DNA from: Bradyrhizobium sp. CER78
GTDB taxonomy: Bacteria > Pseudomonadota > Alphaproteobacteria > Rhizobiales > Xanthobacteraceae
Length of the DNA stretch: 64,000 bases
Reading direction: 5' to 3'
NCBI RefSeq assembly: GCF_029846235.1
Contig: NZ_JARVWP010000004.1
Span: forward strand, 496,001 to 560,000
The notes beneath the pieces were generated by a model. That model was not told the origin of the DNA. It was given only the letters and a program-made list of their open reading frames with translations, and searched no databases. Positions 44,938 through 58,154 of the stretch are shown here, piece after piece. Both the position numbers and the translations under genes were made by a program. The first letter of the stretch is position 1, and every line of letters starts with the position of its first letter.

Positions 44938-45351
44938 TTACTCCGCAATGCGCGCGACGAAGCGCGTCTTGATCGGCAGCTTGGCGGCGGCCAGCGACAG
45001 CGCTTCCTTAGCGGTCTGCACCGGCACGCCGTCGATCTCGAACATCACGCGGCCCGGCTTGATCCGGACCACCCACAATTCCGGCGCACCCTTGCCGGAG
45101 CCCATGCGGACTTCGGCGGGCTTCTTCGACACCGGCACGTCCGGGAACACGCGGATCCAGACGCGGCCGGCGCGCTTCATGTGACGGGTCAGCGCGCGGC
45201 GGGCGGCTTCGATCTGGCGGGCGGTGACGCGCTCAGGCTCCATCGCCTTCAGGCCGAACTGGCCGAACGCCAACGTCGCGCCAGAGGTCGCAACGCCGTG
45301 GATACGGCCCTTATGCGCCTTCCGGAACTTCGTTTTCTTAGGTTGCATCAT
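44938..45351 (-). CDS. rplP: 50S ribosomal protein L16
   Basis: 137 residues. L16 organises the A-site tRNA region of the 50S subunit. [60 protein letters not shown] and [20 protein letters not shown] are diagnostic. The gene starts with two ATG codons; either could be used. 30 nt after rpsC, 5 nt before rpmC. Confidence 0.98.
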   Translation of the reverse strand: MMQPKKTKFRKAHKGRIHGVATSGATLAFGQFGLKAMEPERVTARQIEAARRALTRHMKRAGRVWIRVFPDVPVSKKPAEVRMGSGKGAPELWVVRIKPGRVMFEIDGVPVQTAKEALSLAAAKLPIKTRFVARIAE

Positions 45352-45381
45352 GGCTTTAAGCCCTCAAATTCCTGCTTTGCC

Positions 45382-46083
45382 TCAAGCGGCGTCGCGGCGC
45401 GAACGCGGCGTGCTGTCGCCCTCGGCCATCTTCTTGTCCTGGGCCATCGGATCGTGCTCGAGGATCTCGCCCTTGAAGATCCAGACCTTGACGCCGCAGG
45501 TGCCGAAGGTCGTGAACGCGGTGGCAACGCCGTAGTCGACGTCGGCGCGCAGCGTGTGCAGCGGCACGCGACCTTCGCGATACCACTCCATGCGCGCGAT
45601 TTCGGCGCCGCCGAGACGGCCCGAGCAGTTGATGCGGATGCCCTCGGCGCCGAGACGCATCGCCGACTGCACGGCGCGCTTCATGGCGCGGCGGAACGCG
45701 ACGCGGCGCTCGAGCTGCTGGGCGATCGATTCAGCGACCAGGGTCGCGTCGAGCTCCGGCTTGCGGATTTCGACGATGTTGATCACGACGTCCGACGAGG
45801 TGATGTCGGCCACCTTCTTGCGCAGCTTGTCGATGTCGGCGCCCTTCTTGCCGATCACGACGCCCGGACGGGCCGAGTGGATCGTCACGCGGCACTTCTT
45901 GTGCGGACGCTCGATCACGATGCGGGCGACGGCCGCCTGCTTGAGCTCCTTGTGCAGGATCTCGCGGATCTTGACGTCTTCGTGCAGGAGCTTGCCGTAT
46001 TCCTGCTTGCCGGCGAACCAACGGGAGTCCCAGGTCCGGTTGATGCCGAGACGCAGCCCGATTGGATTGATCTTTTGACCCAT
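45382..46083 (-). CDS. rpsC: 30S ribosomal protein S3
   Basis: 233 residues. S3 lies at the mRNA entry. [20 protein letters not shown], the KH domain ([20 protein letters not shown]) and the C-terminal [20 protein letters not shown] and [20 protein letters not shown] are diagnostic. 20 nt after rplV. Confidence 0.98.
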   Translation of the reverse strand: MGQKINPIGLRLGINRTWDSRWFAGKQEYGKLLHEDVKIREILHKELKQAAVARIVIERPHKKCRVTIHSARPGVVIGKKGADIDKLRKKVADITSSDVVINIVEIRKPELDATLVAESIAQQLERRVAFRRAMKRAVQSAMRLGAEGIRINCSGRLGGAEIARMEWYREGRVPLHTLRADVDYGVATAFTTFGTCGVKVWIFKGEILEHDPMAQDKKMAEGDSTPRSRRDAA

Positions 46084-46103
46084 CGTCTTCTCCTGCGCCC
46101 TTC

Positions 46104-46490
46104 TTAAGCGCTTGCCTCGGCCTCGACCTGACGAACCACGATCGTCAGGTGCGAGAACGGTTTGAACACACGGCCCGAACGGCCACGGCCGCGCGGAGCA
46201 AAACGCTTCATCACGATGCCGTTGCCGACATGCGCCTCGGCGACGATCAGATCGTCGACCTCGAGGTCATGGTTGTTCTCGGCGTTGGCGATCGCCGATT
46301 CCAGGCACTTCTTGACGTCGACCGCGATCCGCTTGCGCGAGAACTGCAGGTCGGCGAGCGCAGCGGACGCCTTGCGGCCGCGGATCAGCTGCGCCACCAG
46401 GTTCAGCTTCTGCGGGCTGACGCGCAGCATGCGGGCGACGGCCTTGGCCTCATTGTCCGCGAGGCTACGTTCGCGCTTTGGTTTGCTCAT
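46104..46490 (-). CDS. rplV: 50S ribosomal protein L22
   Basis: 128 residues. L22 lines the exit tunnel with its beta hairpin. [40 protein letters not shown] and the hairpin [20 protein letters not shown] are conserved. 10 nt after rpsS, 20 nt before rpsC. Confidence 0.98.
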   Translation of the reverse strand: MSKPKRERSLADNEAKAVARMLRVSPQKLNLVAQLIRGRKASAALADLQFSRKRIAVDVKKCLESAIANAENNHDLEVDDLIVAEAHVGNGIVMKRFAPRGRGRSGRVFKPFSHLTIVVRQVEAEASA

Positions 46491-46500
46491 CGTCTATTCC

Positions 46501-46779
46501 TCAAGCCTTCTTGGCTTTCTTGTCGCCCGAGTGGCCGTGGAAGGTCCGGGTCGGCGAGAACTCGCCGAACTTGTGACCCACCATTTCCTCGTTGATCGCC
46601 ACCGGCACATGCTTCTGGCCGTTGTAGACACCGAAGGTCAGGCCGACGAACTGCGGCAGGATGGTGGAGCGGCGGCTCCAGATCTTGATGACGTCGTGAC
46701 GGCCGGACGCGCGGGCGGCATCTGCCTTCTTGAGCAGAGAACCCTCGACGAACGGGCCTTTCCAGACTGAACGAACCAT
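46501..46779 (-). CDS. rpsS: 30S ribosomal protein S19
   Basis: 92 residues: [60 protein letters not shown] and [21 protein letters not shown]19 pairs with S13 in the 30S head. 12 nt after rplB, 10 nt before rplV. Confidence 0.98.
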   Translation of the reverse strand: MVRSVWKGPFVEGSLLKKADAARASGRHDVIKIWSRRSTILPQFVGLTFGVYNGQKHVPVAINEEMVGHKFGEFSPTRTFHGHSGDKKAKKA

Positions 46780-46791
46780 GTCCGGCGTTCC

Positions 46792-47625
46792 TTACTTCTT
46801 CCGCTTGTGGCGGCTGAGGAGAATGAATTTGTTGGTCGACTTGTTGGTGCGGGTCTTCTTGCCCTTGGTCGGCTTGCCCCACGGAGTAACCGGGTGACGA
46901 CCGCCCGAGGTACGACCCTCACCACCGCCGTGCGGATGGTCGATCGGGTTCATGACGACGCCGCGGTTATGCGGACGCCAGCCGAGCCAGCGGGTACGAC
47001 CGGCCTTGCCGATCGAGATGTTCATGTGATCCGGGTTCGAGACTGCACCGATCGTGCCGCGGCAACGGCCGTGCACGAGACGCTGCTCGCCCGAGTTCAG
47101 GCGGACGATCACGTAATCCTGGTCGCGGCCGACGATCTGGGCGTAGGTGCCGGCGGAGCGCGCCAGCTGGCCGCCCTTGCCGATCTTCAGCTCGATGTTG
47201 TGCACGATCGTGCCGACCGGCATGTTGCCGAGCGGCATGACGTTGCCCGGCTTCACGTCGACGTAGTTGCCGGCGACGACGGTGTCGCCCGCGGCCAGAC
47301 GCTGCGGCGCCAGGATGTAGGCGAGCTCGCCGTCCTGGTACTTGATCAGCGCGATGAACGCGGTGCGGTTCGGATCGTACTCCAGCCGCTCCACGACCGC
47401 CGGCATGTCCACCTTGTCGCGGCGGAAGTCGACGGTCCGGTAGGCCTTCTTGTGGCCGCCGCCGCGGAAACGCACGGTGATGCGACCGGTGTTGTTGCGA
47501 CCGCCATTGCCGAGCTTGCCCTCGGTCAGGGTCTTCACCGGCTTGCCCTTGTAGAGCGCCGAACGATCGACCATGACCAGCTGGCGCTGGCCCGGCGTCG
47601 TGGGATTGTAGGTTTTCAATGCCAT
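46792..47625 (-). CDS. rplB: 50S ribosomal protein L2
   Basis: 277 residues. L2 is needed for subunit association and peptidyl-transferase activity. [40 protein letters not shown], and the C-terminal [20 protein letters not shown] containing the conserved His region are diagnostic. 12 nt after rplW, 12 nt before rpsS. Confidence 0.98.
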   Translation of the reverse strand: MALKTYNPTTPGQRQLVMVDRSALYKGKPVKTLTEGKLGNGGRNNTGRITVRFRGGGHKKAYRTVDFRRDKVDMPAVVERLEYDPNRTAFIALIKYQDGELAYILAPQRLAAGDTVVAGNYVDVKPGNVMPLGNMPVGTIVHNIELKIGKGGQLARSAGTYAQIVGRDQDYVIVRLNSGEQRLVHGRCRGTIGAVSNPDHMNISIGKAGRTRWLGWRPHNRGVVMNPIDHPHGGGEGRTSGGRHPVTPWGKPTKGKKTRTNKSTNKFILLSRHKRKK

Positions 47626-47637
47626 CGTCGTTGCGCC

Positions 47638-47937
47638 TTATAGTCCGGTAGTCACGTCGATGCGGTGGCCCTCTTCCAGGGTCACGATCGCGCGCTTGGT
47701 GTCCGACTGCGAGCCGAGATTGCCGCGGAACACCTTGGTCTTGCCCTTGCGAACGAGCGTGTTGACGCTCTTCACCTTGACGTCGAACAGCTTCTCGACC
47801 GCTTCCTTGATCTGCGGCTTGGTCGCCTTGCCGGCGACCTTGAACAGCACCTTGTTGTGCTCGGAGGCGAGCGTCGCCTTTTCCGTCACGACCGGCGAGA
47901 TGATGACGTCGTAGTGGCGCGGATCGATGTTCTTCAT
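47638..47937 (-). CDS. rplW: 50S ribosomal protein L23
   Basis: 99 residues: [61 protein letters not shown]23 at the tunnel exit docks trigger factor and SRP. Its ATG overlaps the rplD stop by 4 nt. Confidence 0.98.
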   Translation of the reverse strand: MKNIDPRHYDVIISPVVTEKATLASEHNKVLFKVAGKATKPQIKEAVEKLFDVKVKSVNTLVRKGKTKVFRGNLGSQSDTKRAIVTLEEGHRIDVTTGL

Positions 47938-48554
47938 TTGAAGCGCGCCTCCAGCGCATCAACCGCAGCCTTGGTCAGAACCAGCTTCTGGCGGCGGAGA
48001 ATGTCATAGACGTTGATGCCCTGGATCGGCAGCACGTCGATGTTCGGGATGTTGCGGGCCGCGGTCGCGAAACCGGCGTTCAGCTCGGCGCCGTCGATGA
48101 TCAGCGCGTTGGTGAGCCCGAGGCCGGAGAAGTGACCGAGCAGCGCCTTGGTCTTGGCGGCCTCGAGCTGCGCATTGTCGATCACGATCAGCCCGCCGTC
48201 CTTGGCCTTGGCCGACAGCGCATGCTTCAGCGCGAGCGCACGCACCTTCTTCGGCAGGTCGGTCGCATGGGAGCGAACCACCGGACCGAACGCACGGCCA
48301 CCGCCGCGGAACTGCGGCACGCGAGCCGAGCCGTGACGGGCGCCGCCGGTGCCCTTCTGCTTGTACATCTTCTTGCCGGTGCGCCAGACGTCGGCGCGGC
48401 CCTGGGCCTTGTGGGTGCCGGCCTGACGCTTGTTCAGCTGCCACTGCACGCAGCGCTGAATGATGTCGGCGCGGGGCTCGAGACCGAAGATCGCATCCGA
48501 GAGCTCGACGGATCCGGCGTCCTTGCCTTCAAGGGTCGTGACTTTCAGTTCCAT
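47934..48554 (-). CDS. rplD: 50S ribosomal protein L4
   Basis: 206 residues from ATG at 48552-48554; the longer frame lies within rplC. L4 lines the exit tunnel; in E. coli it also represses the S10 operon. [40 protein letters not shown], and [20 protein letters not shown] are diagnostic. One nt separates it from rplC and it overlaps rplW by 4 nt. Confidence 0.98.
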   Translation of the reverse strand: MELKVTTLEGKDAGSVELSDAIFGLEPRADIIQRCVQWQLNKRQAGTHKAQGRADVWRTGKKMYKQKGTGGARHGSARVPQFRGGGRAFGPVVRSHATDLPKKVRALALKHALSAKAKDGGLIVIDNAQLEAAKTKALLGHFSGLGLTNALIIDGAELNAGFATAARNIPNIDVLPIQGINVYDILRRQKLVLTKAAVDALEARFK

Positions 48555-48555
48555 C

Positions 48556-49275
48556 TCACGCGCCCTCCTTCTCGGCGGCAGCCTCGGCAGCTTCGCCGCC
48601 GGCAACCTTGAACTTGCCGGGCTTCGGGGCTTCCTTCGGCAGCGGCTTCTTGACCGCGTCGCGCACCGAGATCCAGCCGCCCTTGGAGCCGGGAACGGCG
48701 CCTTCGACGAGGATCAGGCCGCGCTCGACGTCGGTCTGCACCACGCGCAGATTGAGCGTGGTGATGCGGTCGACGCCCATGTGGCCGGGCATCTTCTTGT
48801 TCTTCCAAGTCTTGCCGGGGTCCTGACGGCCACCGGTCGAACCGATCGAGCGGTGCGAGATCGACACACCGTGGGTGGCGCGCAGACCGCCGAAATTCCA
48901 GCGCTTCATGCCGCCGGCGAAGCCCTTACCGATCGAGGTGCCGGTCACGTCGACGAACTGGCCGACCACGAAATGGTCCGCCTGGATTTCCGCGCCGACC
49001 GGGATCAGCGCGTCCTCGGACACGCGGAACTCGGCGACCTTGCGCTTCGGCTCGACCTTGGCAACTGCGAACTGGCCGCGTTCGGCCTTGGGCATGTACA
49101 CGGTCTTGCGGGCGCCCGAACCGAGCTGCAGAGCGACATAGCCGTTCTTCTCGGTCGTGCGGTGGCCCAGCACCTGGCAGTTGCCCAACTTCAGCACGGT
49201 CACAGGGATATGCTCGCCGGTCTCCGTAAAGACCCGCGTCATCCCGACCTTTTGTGCGATCACTCCGGAGCGCAT
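48556..49275 (-). CDS. rplC: 50S ribosomal protein L3
   Basis: 239 residues. L3 nucleates 50S assembly and reaches the peptidyl-transferase centre. [60 protein letters not shown] and [19 protein letters not shown] are diagnostic. The last 25 residues form an Ala/Glu/Lys tail that is longer than in E. coli. 54 nt after rpsJ. Confidence 0.98.
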   Translation of the reverse strand: MRSGVIAQKVGMTRVFTETGEHIPVTVLKLGNCQVLGHRTTEKNGYVALQLGSGARKTVYMPKAERGQFAVAKVEPKRKVAEFRVSEDALIPVGAEIQADHFVVGQFVDVTGTSIGKGFAGGMKRWNFGGLRATHGVSISHRSIGSTGGRQDPGKTWKNKKMPGHMGVDRITTLNLRVVQTDVERGLILVEGAVPGSKGGWISVRDAVKKPLPKEAPKPGKFKVAGGEAAEAAAEKEGA

Positions 49276-49329
49276 CGGCGTGCTTCCTGTCTTTCTGTCC
49301 GCAAGCGGCGGACGTAAAAATCCAAAACC

Positions 49330-49638
49330 TTAGAGCTTGATCTCGACGTCGACACCGGCGGCCAGGTCGAGCTTCATCAGCGCATCGACGGTCTGCGGGG
49401 TCGGATCGACAATGTCGAGGAGGCGCTTGTGAGTGCGCATCTCGAATTGCTCGCGGCTCTTCTTGTCAACGTGCGGCGAACGGTTGACGGTGAACTTCTC
49501 GATGCGGGTCGGCAGCGGAATCGGTCCGCGAACCTGCGCACCGGTGCGCTTCGCCGTGTTCACGATCTCGCGGGTCGACGTATCGAGGATTCGATGGTCG
49601 AACGCCTTGAGACGGATGCGAATATTTTGGCCGTTCAT
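49330..49638 (-). CDS. rpsJ: 30S ribosomal protein S10
   Basis: 102 residues: [60 protein letters not shown] and [21 protein letters not shown]10 sits in the 30S head and in E. coli also joins NusB in antitermination. It heads the S10 part, 84 nt downstream of tuf across a palindromic repeat. Confidence 0.98.
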
Positions 49639-49661
49639 TGCCGTATTCTTTCTTTAGTGAG

Positions 49662-49718
49662 TGGCGAGTAGCGAATAGCGAATGGTGCCCCACCCGCTAC
49701 TCGCCATTCCCTATTCGC
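49662..49718. repeat. Inverted repeat GCGAATAGCGAATGG between tuf and rpsJ
   Basis: GCGAATAGCGAATGG (49671-49685) pairs with CCATTCCCTATTCGC (49704-49718) with one mismatch, and GGCGAGTAGC (49662-49671) is repeated inverted as GCTACTCGCC (49696-49705). It fills most of the tuf-rpsJ gap and shares a word with 37051-37076. Confidence 0.7.
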
Positions 49719-49722
49719 GTAC

Positions 49723-50913
<1,191 letters not shown>

Positions 50914-50953
50914 TTGACTCTCCGTTCAGTCGTTAGCTGCTAACCAACGACAA

Positions 50954-53026
<2,073 letters not shown>

Positions 53027-53056
53027 GAGACTGTTCCTTAGATTCCGTTGTTCGCC

Positions 53057-53542
<486 letters not shown>

Positions 53543-53914
53543 TTACTTCGGACGCTTCGCGCCGTACTTCGAACGACGCTGCTTACGGTTCTTGACGCCC
53601 TGGGTATCCAGCACGCCGCGGAGGATGTGGTAGCGCACGCCGGGCAAGTCCTTGACGCGGCCGCCGCGGATCATGACCACCGAGTGCTCCTGAAGGTTAT
53701 GGCCTTCACCCGGGATGTAGCCGATCACCTCGAAGCCGTTGGTCAGGCGCACCTTGGCGACCTTACGAAGCGCCGAGTTCGGCTTCTTCGGGGTCGTGGT
53801 GTAGACGCGCGTGCACACGCCGCGCTTCTGCGGCGACTGCTGCAGCGCCGGCACCTTCTTACGCGACTTCTGCACTTCTCGCGGTTTTGCGATCAGCTGG
53901 TTGATCGTCGGCAT
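53543..53914 (-). CDS. rpsL: 30S ribosomal protein S12
   Basis: 123 residues from ATG at 53912-53914 after AAAGGGTGAAGG; the longer frame has no family match. S12 sits at the decoding centre. [59 protein letters not shown] and [20 protein letters not shown] are standard, with the usual Lys in PKKPNSA. It is the first gene of the superoperon, after a leader of about 400 nt. Confidence 0.99.
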   Translation of the reverse strand: MPTINQLIAKPREVQKSRKKVPALQQSPQKRGVCTRVYTTTPKKPNSALRKVAKVRLTNGFEVIGYIPGEGHNLQEHSVVMIRGGRVKDLPGVRYHILRGVLDTQGVKNRKQRRSKYGAKRPK

Positions 53915-54323
53915 GCAGCCTTCACCCTTTAGTTCGCGCGAAAACCTTGAATGGCTCCGCAAATTTCTTCTCGGGACTAGCCGCCCCGCACGGCCCGCTC
54001 GACGCGAATCAAATACCCGCGCAAAGCGAAATCGCGCCAACCACTCATCGCTGAGCGGAAAGCGCATCGACGCCACAGAGGACCGCGATCCCGAACCGTT
54101 CAGCGTTCGCTGTCCGGTCCGCCACCGAGGTCATGCATCCGAATTCACTCTCAAGAGGACGTGCTCAAGAGAACCAAAATCGTCCTGGCATTGCCTAGCT
54201 ATCATCGACAGCGTTTGAGCGGCATTCGTCGAGGTTGGTGCCCGTCCGGCTCCTGAAAAAGGGCCTTCGGGTGTTCCGTTCCGACGCTGGCGTAGCTCAC
54301 CGCCTGTCGTTAAGTGGGCGCCT

Positions 54324-54350
54324 TGTATAATCGAGAGATAGTGAAGTCAA
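54324..54350 (-). promoter_or_regulatory. Candidate promoter of the rpsL superoperon
   Basis: On the minus strand TTGACT (54345-54350) and TATACA (54324-54329) are separated by 15 nt; taking CTTGAC as the -35 hexamer (54346-54351) gives 16. Both match alphaproteobacterial housekeeping promoters. Transcription would start near 54316. Confidence 0.6.
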
Positions 54351-54540
54351 GCAAAACGACAAGCAAAGAAACGCCTCTGCCGCTTGCGGATTTCGCATTC
54401 CGCCGACGCCCGCCGGGCGACGAAATATGACAGCTTCCATGCCTCCCCTCGCCCAATCCGAATCGTCGGCACGACAACGGGCTCATGTTTCACCCGGGTA
54501 AAATATGAATAGAAACAATTCTCCCCAGTTTCGGCCTGAA

Positions 54541-54571
54541 GGCAAATTTCGAAACTAAGCCTTTATTTGCC
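54541..54571. promoter_or_regulatory. Inverted repeat upstream of the FAD monooxygenase-like gene
   Basis: GGCAAAT (54541-54547) and ATTTGCC (54565-54571) are exact inverted copies separated by 17 nt, ending 42 nt before the ATG at 54614. Position suits an operator. Confidence 0.35.
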
Positions 54572-54613
54572 ATTCGCAGCGCAAAAATCGCGACTACGGC
54601 CACGGAAGCTCTC

Positions 54614-55822
54614 ATGCGGTACACCGACATCGCGATCATCGGCGGAGGTCTTGCGGGCTCGATCGCAGCCGCCATGCTCGGCCGTGCCGGAATACCGACC
54701 GTGCTGATCGACCCGCACCGGGTCTATCCCTTCGATTTCCGCGTCGAAAAGATCGGCGGCGACCTCCAGCTCGAGCGATTCGCCAGGACCGGCCTTGCCG
54801 AATCCGTGCTCCGCTCGGCGACACTGGACGGCGAGAACTGGATCGCGCGATTCGGCTTTCTGCTCGACCGGCAGCCCAGCCGGCAGTACGGCATCATGTA
54901 CGACGCGCTGATCGCGGCGATTCGGGACGAAATCGCGGGGCCGGCGGAGTTCATCTGCGACAAGGTCGTCGACGTCGCGACCAGCTCCGAACGGCAGAAG
55001 GTCGTGCTTTCCAACGGCGAGGAGATCTCGGCACGCCTCGTGGTGCTCGCCAACGGCCTGAACGTCGGGCTGCGCCGGATGCTCGGCATCGAGCGGCTGG
55101 TCACCAGCAATTGCCACTCGATCTCGCTCGGCTTCGATTTCGTCCCCGTCGGCCGGCCCGCCTTCCCGTTCGCGGCCATGACCTATTTCTCGGAGCGGCC
55201 GAGCGACCTCATCCCCTACATCACGCTGTTTCCGATCGGAAACCGGATGCGCGCCAACCTCTTCACCTACCGCCAGGCCGACGACCCCTGGCTGCGGACG
55301 ATGCGGCGCAATCCGGTCGAGACCCTGAACGCCGCGCTGCCGCGGCTGCGCCGGCTCACCGGCGAATTCGGCGTCGCCGGCGACATCAAGGTCCGGCCCG
55401 CCGACGTCTATGTCAGCACCGGCTATCGGCAGGCCGGCGTCGTCCTGGTCGGCGACGCCTTCGCCAGCACCTGCCCGGTCACCGGCACCGGAACCGACAA
55501 GGTGTTCACCGACGTGTCCCAGCTCTGCAACGTCCATATCCCGGCCTGGCTTGCCACCGACGGCATGGGCGAGGAGAAGATTGCCGCGTTCTACGACGAT
55601 CCGGTCAAGACCGAATGCGACGCCTGGTCGAACGCCAAGGCCTTCAGCTTCCGCGAGGTATCGATCGGCAGCGGCCCCTACTGGCAGGCCCAGCGCTGGG
55701 CGCGCTTCCTCGGCTATCTCGGCCGCGGCACGCTGCGCCGGCTGCACCGCCCGCAGGCGGCCTCGGCAACACGGACGGCCAATCAGTTCCGGCAACGTCC
55801 GCAGGCGGCGGACAGGGCGTAG
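54614..55822 (+). CDS. FAD-dependent oxidoreductase / monooxygenase-like protein
   Basis: 402 residues, ATG after GGAAG. It has the UbiH/PHBH-type flavoprotein fold: GGGLAGS (10-16, dinucleotide binding), ANGLN near 146-150 and the GD motif VLVGDAFASTCPVTGTGTDK (277-296) that binds FAD and closes over the substrate. These enzymes hydroxylate or epoxidise aromatic or isoprenoid compounds, or, like geranylgeranyl reductases, reduce them. The substrate is unknown. It converges on the ABC exporter gene, 33 nt apart, in the segment between rpsL and rpoC. Confidence 0.85.
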   Translation: MRYTDIAIIGGGLAGSIAAAMLGRAGIPTVLIDPHRVYPFDFRVEKIGGDLQLERFARTGLAESVLRSATLDGENWIARFGFLLDRQPSRQYGIMYDALIAAIRDEIAGPAEFICDKVVDVATSSERQKVVLSNGEEISARLVVLANGLNVGLRRMLGIERLVTSNCHSISLGFDFVPVGRPAFPFAAMTYFSERPSDLIPYITLFPIGNRMRANLFTYRQADDPWLRTMRRNPVETLNAALPRLRRLTGEFGVAGDIKVRPADVYVSTGYRQAGVVLVGDAFASTCPVTGTGTDKVFTDVSQLCNVHIPAWLATDGMGEEKIAAFYDDPVKTECDAWSNAKAFSFREVSIGSGPYWQAQRWARFLGYLGRGTLRRLHRPQAASATRTANQFRQRPQAADRA

Positions 55823-55855
55823 CGACCGGAGGTCACGAGCCACGAGGCGCGGGCG

Positions 55856-57928
55856 TCACGCCTCCTCGTCTTCGTCCTCATCCTCGTCGTCTTCATCCTC
55901 GTCGTCTTCGTCATCGTCGTCATCGTCGTCTTCGTCGTCCGCATCGTGATGCACGTGTCCCTGGTCGTCCCACAGCTTGCGGTACACGCCATTCCGGGAC
56001 AGCAGCGCCTCATGCGAGCCGCGCTCGATCGCCCTGCCGCCTGAGATCACGATGATCTCGTCCATCTCGACCACCGAGGTCAGGCGGTGCGTCGACCAGA
56101 TCATGGTGCGGCCCTCCGCGACCTTGAGCAGCGTGCGGTTGATCGCGGCCTCCGTCGTCTGATCCAGCGCCGAGGTCGCCTCGTCGAGCAGCAGCACCGA
56201 CGGATTGCGGATCAGCGCGCGCGCGATCGCGATGCGCTGGCGCTGGCCGCCGGACAAGGTATCGCCGCGCTCGCCGACCGACGTGTCGTAGCGCTGCGGC
56301 AGGCTCATGATGTAGCGATGGATCTCGGCCTTCTTCGCGGCCTCCTCGACCTCCGCGTCGGTGGCCCCTTCCTTGCCGAGCCGGATGTTCTCGCGGATCG
56401 ACATGTTGAACAGCATGTTCTCCTGGAACACGACCGCCATGTTCGCCCGCAGCGACTCGCGCGTCACCCGGCGGATATCGACGCCGTCGATGGCGACGCG
56501 GCCCTCGTCCGGCACGTAGAGCCGCAGGATCAGGTTGATCAGCGTGCTCTTGCCGGAGCCGCTGGGACCCACGATCGCAATGCTCTTGCCGGCATTGAGC
56601 TTGAGGCTGAGATTGTCCAGCACCGGCGTCTGCGCCCCCTCATACTGGAAGGTGACGCGCTCGAACGAGATGTCGTTGGTGATCCGCGGCAGGTCCGGCG
56701 CACCGGGACGGTCGGCGCCGCGGGTCGGCTCGTCGAGCAGTTCCTGGATGTGCCGCACCGCCGCCGCCGACGAGATCGACACCGGGATGAAATGCATGAG
56801 ATGGGCGATGTTGTACGACACCTCCCAGAACGCGCTCTCGAAGGTCACGAAGGTGCCGACCGTGATCTGCCCCTTGGTGGCGAGATAGGCGCCGATCGCC
56901 AGCACCACGAGGTGGAGCAGCAGCACCGCGATGGTGACGGTGCGCTCCACCATGGTCGACAGGAACATGGCCGAGGCGGCCTTGGCCCGGACGTCGCGGT
57001 TGCGCAGCGTGAACCAGCCGAGCGCCCGGCGCTGCAGGTTGAACGCCTTCACCACCGCCTGCGCGGCGACGTTCTCCTGCACGGTTCCGAGCAACGCGGC
57101 TTCGTTCTGTTTCTGCTCGTAATTGGCCTGCACCGCCTTGGGCGTCAGGATGCGCGGCCCGATCAGCGTGATCGGAAACACCAGCAGGGCGACCGCGGCC
57201 AGCTGCCAGTTCAGGAACAGCATCAGGATGATGCCGGCGATCAATTCGAAGCCCGGCAGCGCCGCGCTGTTGGCGAAGGTCTTGACCGAGCCCTCGAAGG
57301 CCGACAGGTCGATCGAGAAGCGCGACAGGATCTCGCCGCGCTTGGTGCGCGCGAAATAGGCCGACGGCAGGTTCTGGACGTGCTCGAAGATGCGGGTCCG
57401 GACGTCGGCGATGATGCCGGCGCCGAGCCGCGCATCCCAGCGCTCGTACCAGACCGCGATGATCGAGGTGACGATGCCGGCGACCGCGAGCACGCCGAGG
57501 ATCTTGTAGAGCGCCTGGAAATCCTCTTCGCCGAGCGCGTCGTCGATCAGGAATTTCAGGCTGAGCGGCATGATGACGTTGAACAACGTCTCGACCAGCA
57601 CGCCGATGGTGACGAACGCGAGCGGCTTCTTGTAGTTGGTCAGGATCGGCTTGATGAAGCCATAGATCGTCGACAGCGCGCCGGCGGCTTCCCTGGCGGT
57701 GAAGACGACGAGATCCTCGTCATCATCATCGTCAAGCTCGAACTCGTCCTCCTCCTCGTCGTTCTCATCTTCGTCGTCGGCCGGTGCCGCGGCCGGCTTC
57801 GCCGAGGCTGCCGCTGCAGGCGGACCGGCCACCGGCGCCGGCTTCTTCTTCAGCTCGGGATCGTCGGCCGCCGATCTCGTCGGATCGTCTGATGCAGGAG
57901 GTCTTGATGCAGGAGGTCTTGGCGCCAT
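55856..57928 (-). CDS. ABC transporter (fused permease-ATPase) with acidic N- and C-terminal tracts
   Basis: 690 residues from ATG at 57926-57928; a TTG at 57985 is in frame. Residues 1-50 are Pro/Ala-rich, and 51-72 an Asp/Glu run. A six-helix exporter-type membrane domain covers about 90-385. The ATPase has GPSGSGKST (Walker A), LSGGQRQRIAIARAL (signature), and VLLLDEATSALD (Walker B) and STHRLTSV (H-loop). The last 35 residues are His/Asp/Glu (HVHHDADDEDD onward). Family members export lipids, peptides or drugs, or act like AtmA/HMT1-type. It lies 226 nt after the flavoprotein-methyltransferase gene on the same strand. Confidence 0.9.
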   Translation of the reverse strand: MAPRPPASRPPASDDPTRSAADDPELKKKPAPVAGPPAAAASAKPAAAPADDEDENDEEEDEFELDDDDDEDLVVFTAREAAGALSTIYGFIKPILTNYKKPLAFVTIGVLVETLFNVIMPLSLKFLIDDALGEEDFQALYKILGVLAVAGIVTSIIAVWYERWDARLGAGIIADVRTRIFEHVQNLPSAYFARTKRGEILSRFSIDLSAFEGSVKTFANSAALPGFELIAGIILMLFLNWQLAAVALLVFPITLIGPRILTPKAVQANYEQKQNEAALLGTVQENVAAQAVVKAFNLQRRALGWFTLRNRDVRAKAASAMFLSTMVERTVTIAVLLLHLVVLAIGAYLATKGQITVGTFVTFESAFWEVSYNIAHLMHFIPVSISSAAAVRHIQELLDEPTRGADRPGAPDLPRITNDISFERVTFQYEGAQTPVLDNLSLKLNAGKSIAIVGPSGSGKSTLINLILRLYVPDEGRVAIDGVDIRRVTRESLRANMAVVFQENMLFNMSIRENIRLGKEGATDAEVEEAAKKAEIHRYIMSLPQRYDTSVGERGDTLSGGQRQRIAIARALIRNPSVLLLDEATSALDQTTEAAINRTLLKVAEGRTMIWSTHRLTSVVEMDEIIVISGGRAIERGSHEALLSRNGVYRKLWDDQGHVHHDADDEDDDDDDDEDDEDEDDEDEDEDEEA
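55861..55943. repeat. GTC/CTC trinucleotide-like repeat encoding the acidic tail
   Basis: A nearly pure run of CTC, GTC, TTC and ATC triplets (minus strand GAC, GAG, GAA, GAT) encodes the C-terminal Asp/Glu tail of the ABC exporter. A shorter similar tract at 57713-57780 encodes the N-terminal acidic run. Confidence 0.8.
57891..57920. repeat. Exact 15-bp tandem duplication at the exporter start
   Basis: GATGCAGGAGGTCTT occurs twice in a row (57891-57905, 57906-57920), coding RPPAS-type repeats near the N-terminus of the exporter. It is in frame. Confidence 0.85.
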
Positions 57929-58154
57929 GAAACCAACCGATGCTCCACGGCCGGCATGACCGCAAATCGAACCCGCAGCTGACAACGCTGCGGCCGCAAT
58001 TCTATGCGATCACAGAGAATTCGGCAAAGCGTTTGCAACAGCGCGACGCGCAGCGACACCCTCCCGTGGATTCGGGATCACAGGTTGGGCCGTCGTTCGA
58101 CAATTGGTTGGCGCAAGGCCGATCGCCTTGCATCGCACCCTGCTTGTCTTGTCG

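Larger units (their letters stand above)
53915..54613. other. str operon leader and shared upstream region
   Basis: About 700 nt between divergent rpsL and the FAD monooxygenase-like gene. Minus-strand features: the promoter at 54324-54350 and a leader of about 400 nt to rpsL. Near the plus-strand gene, GGCAAAT (54541-54547) and ATTTGCC (54565-54571) form an inverted repeat. No convincing gene. Confidence 0.5.
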
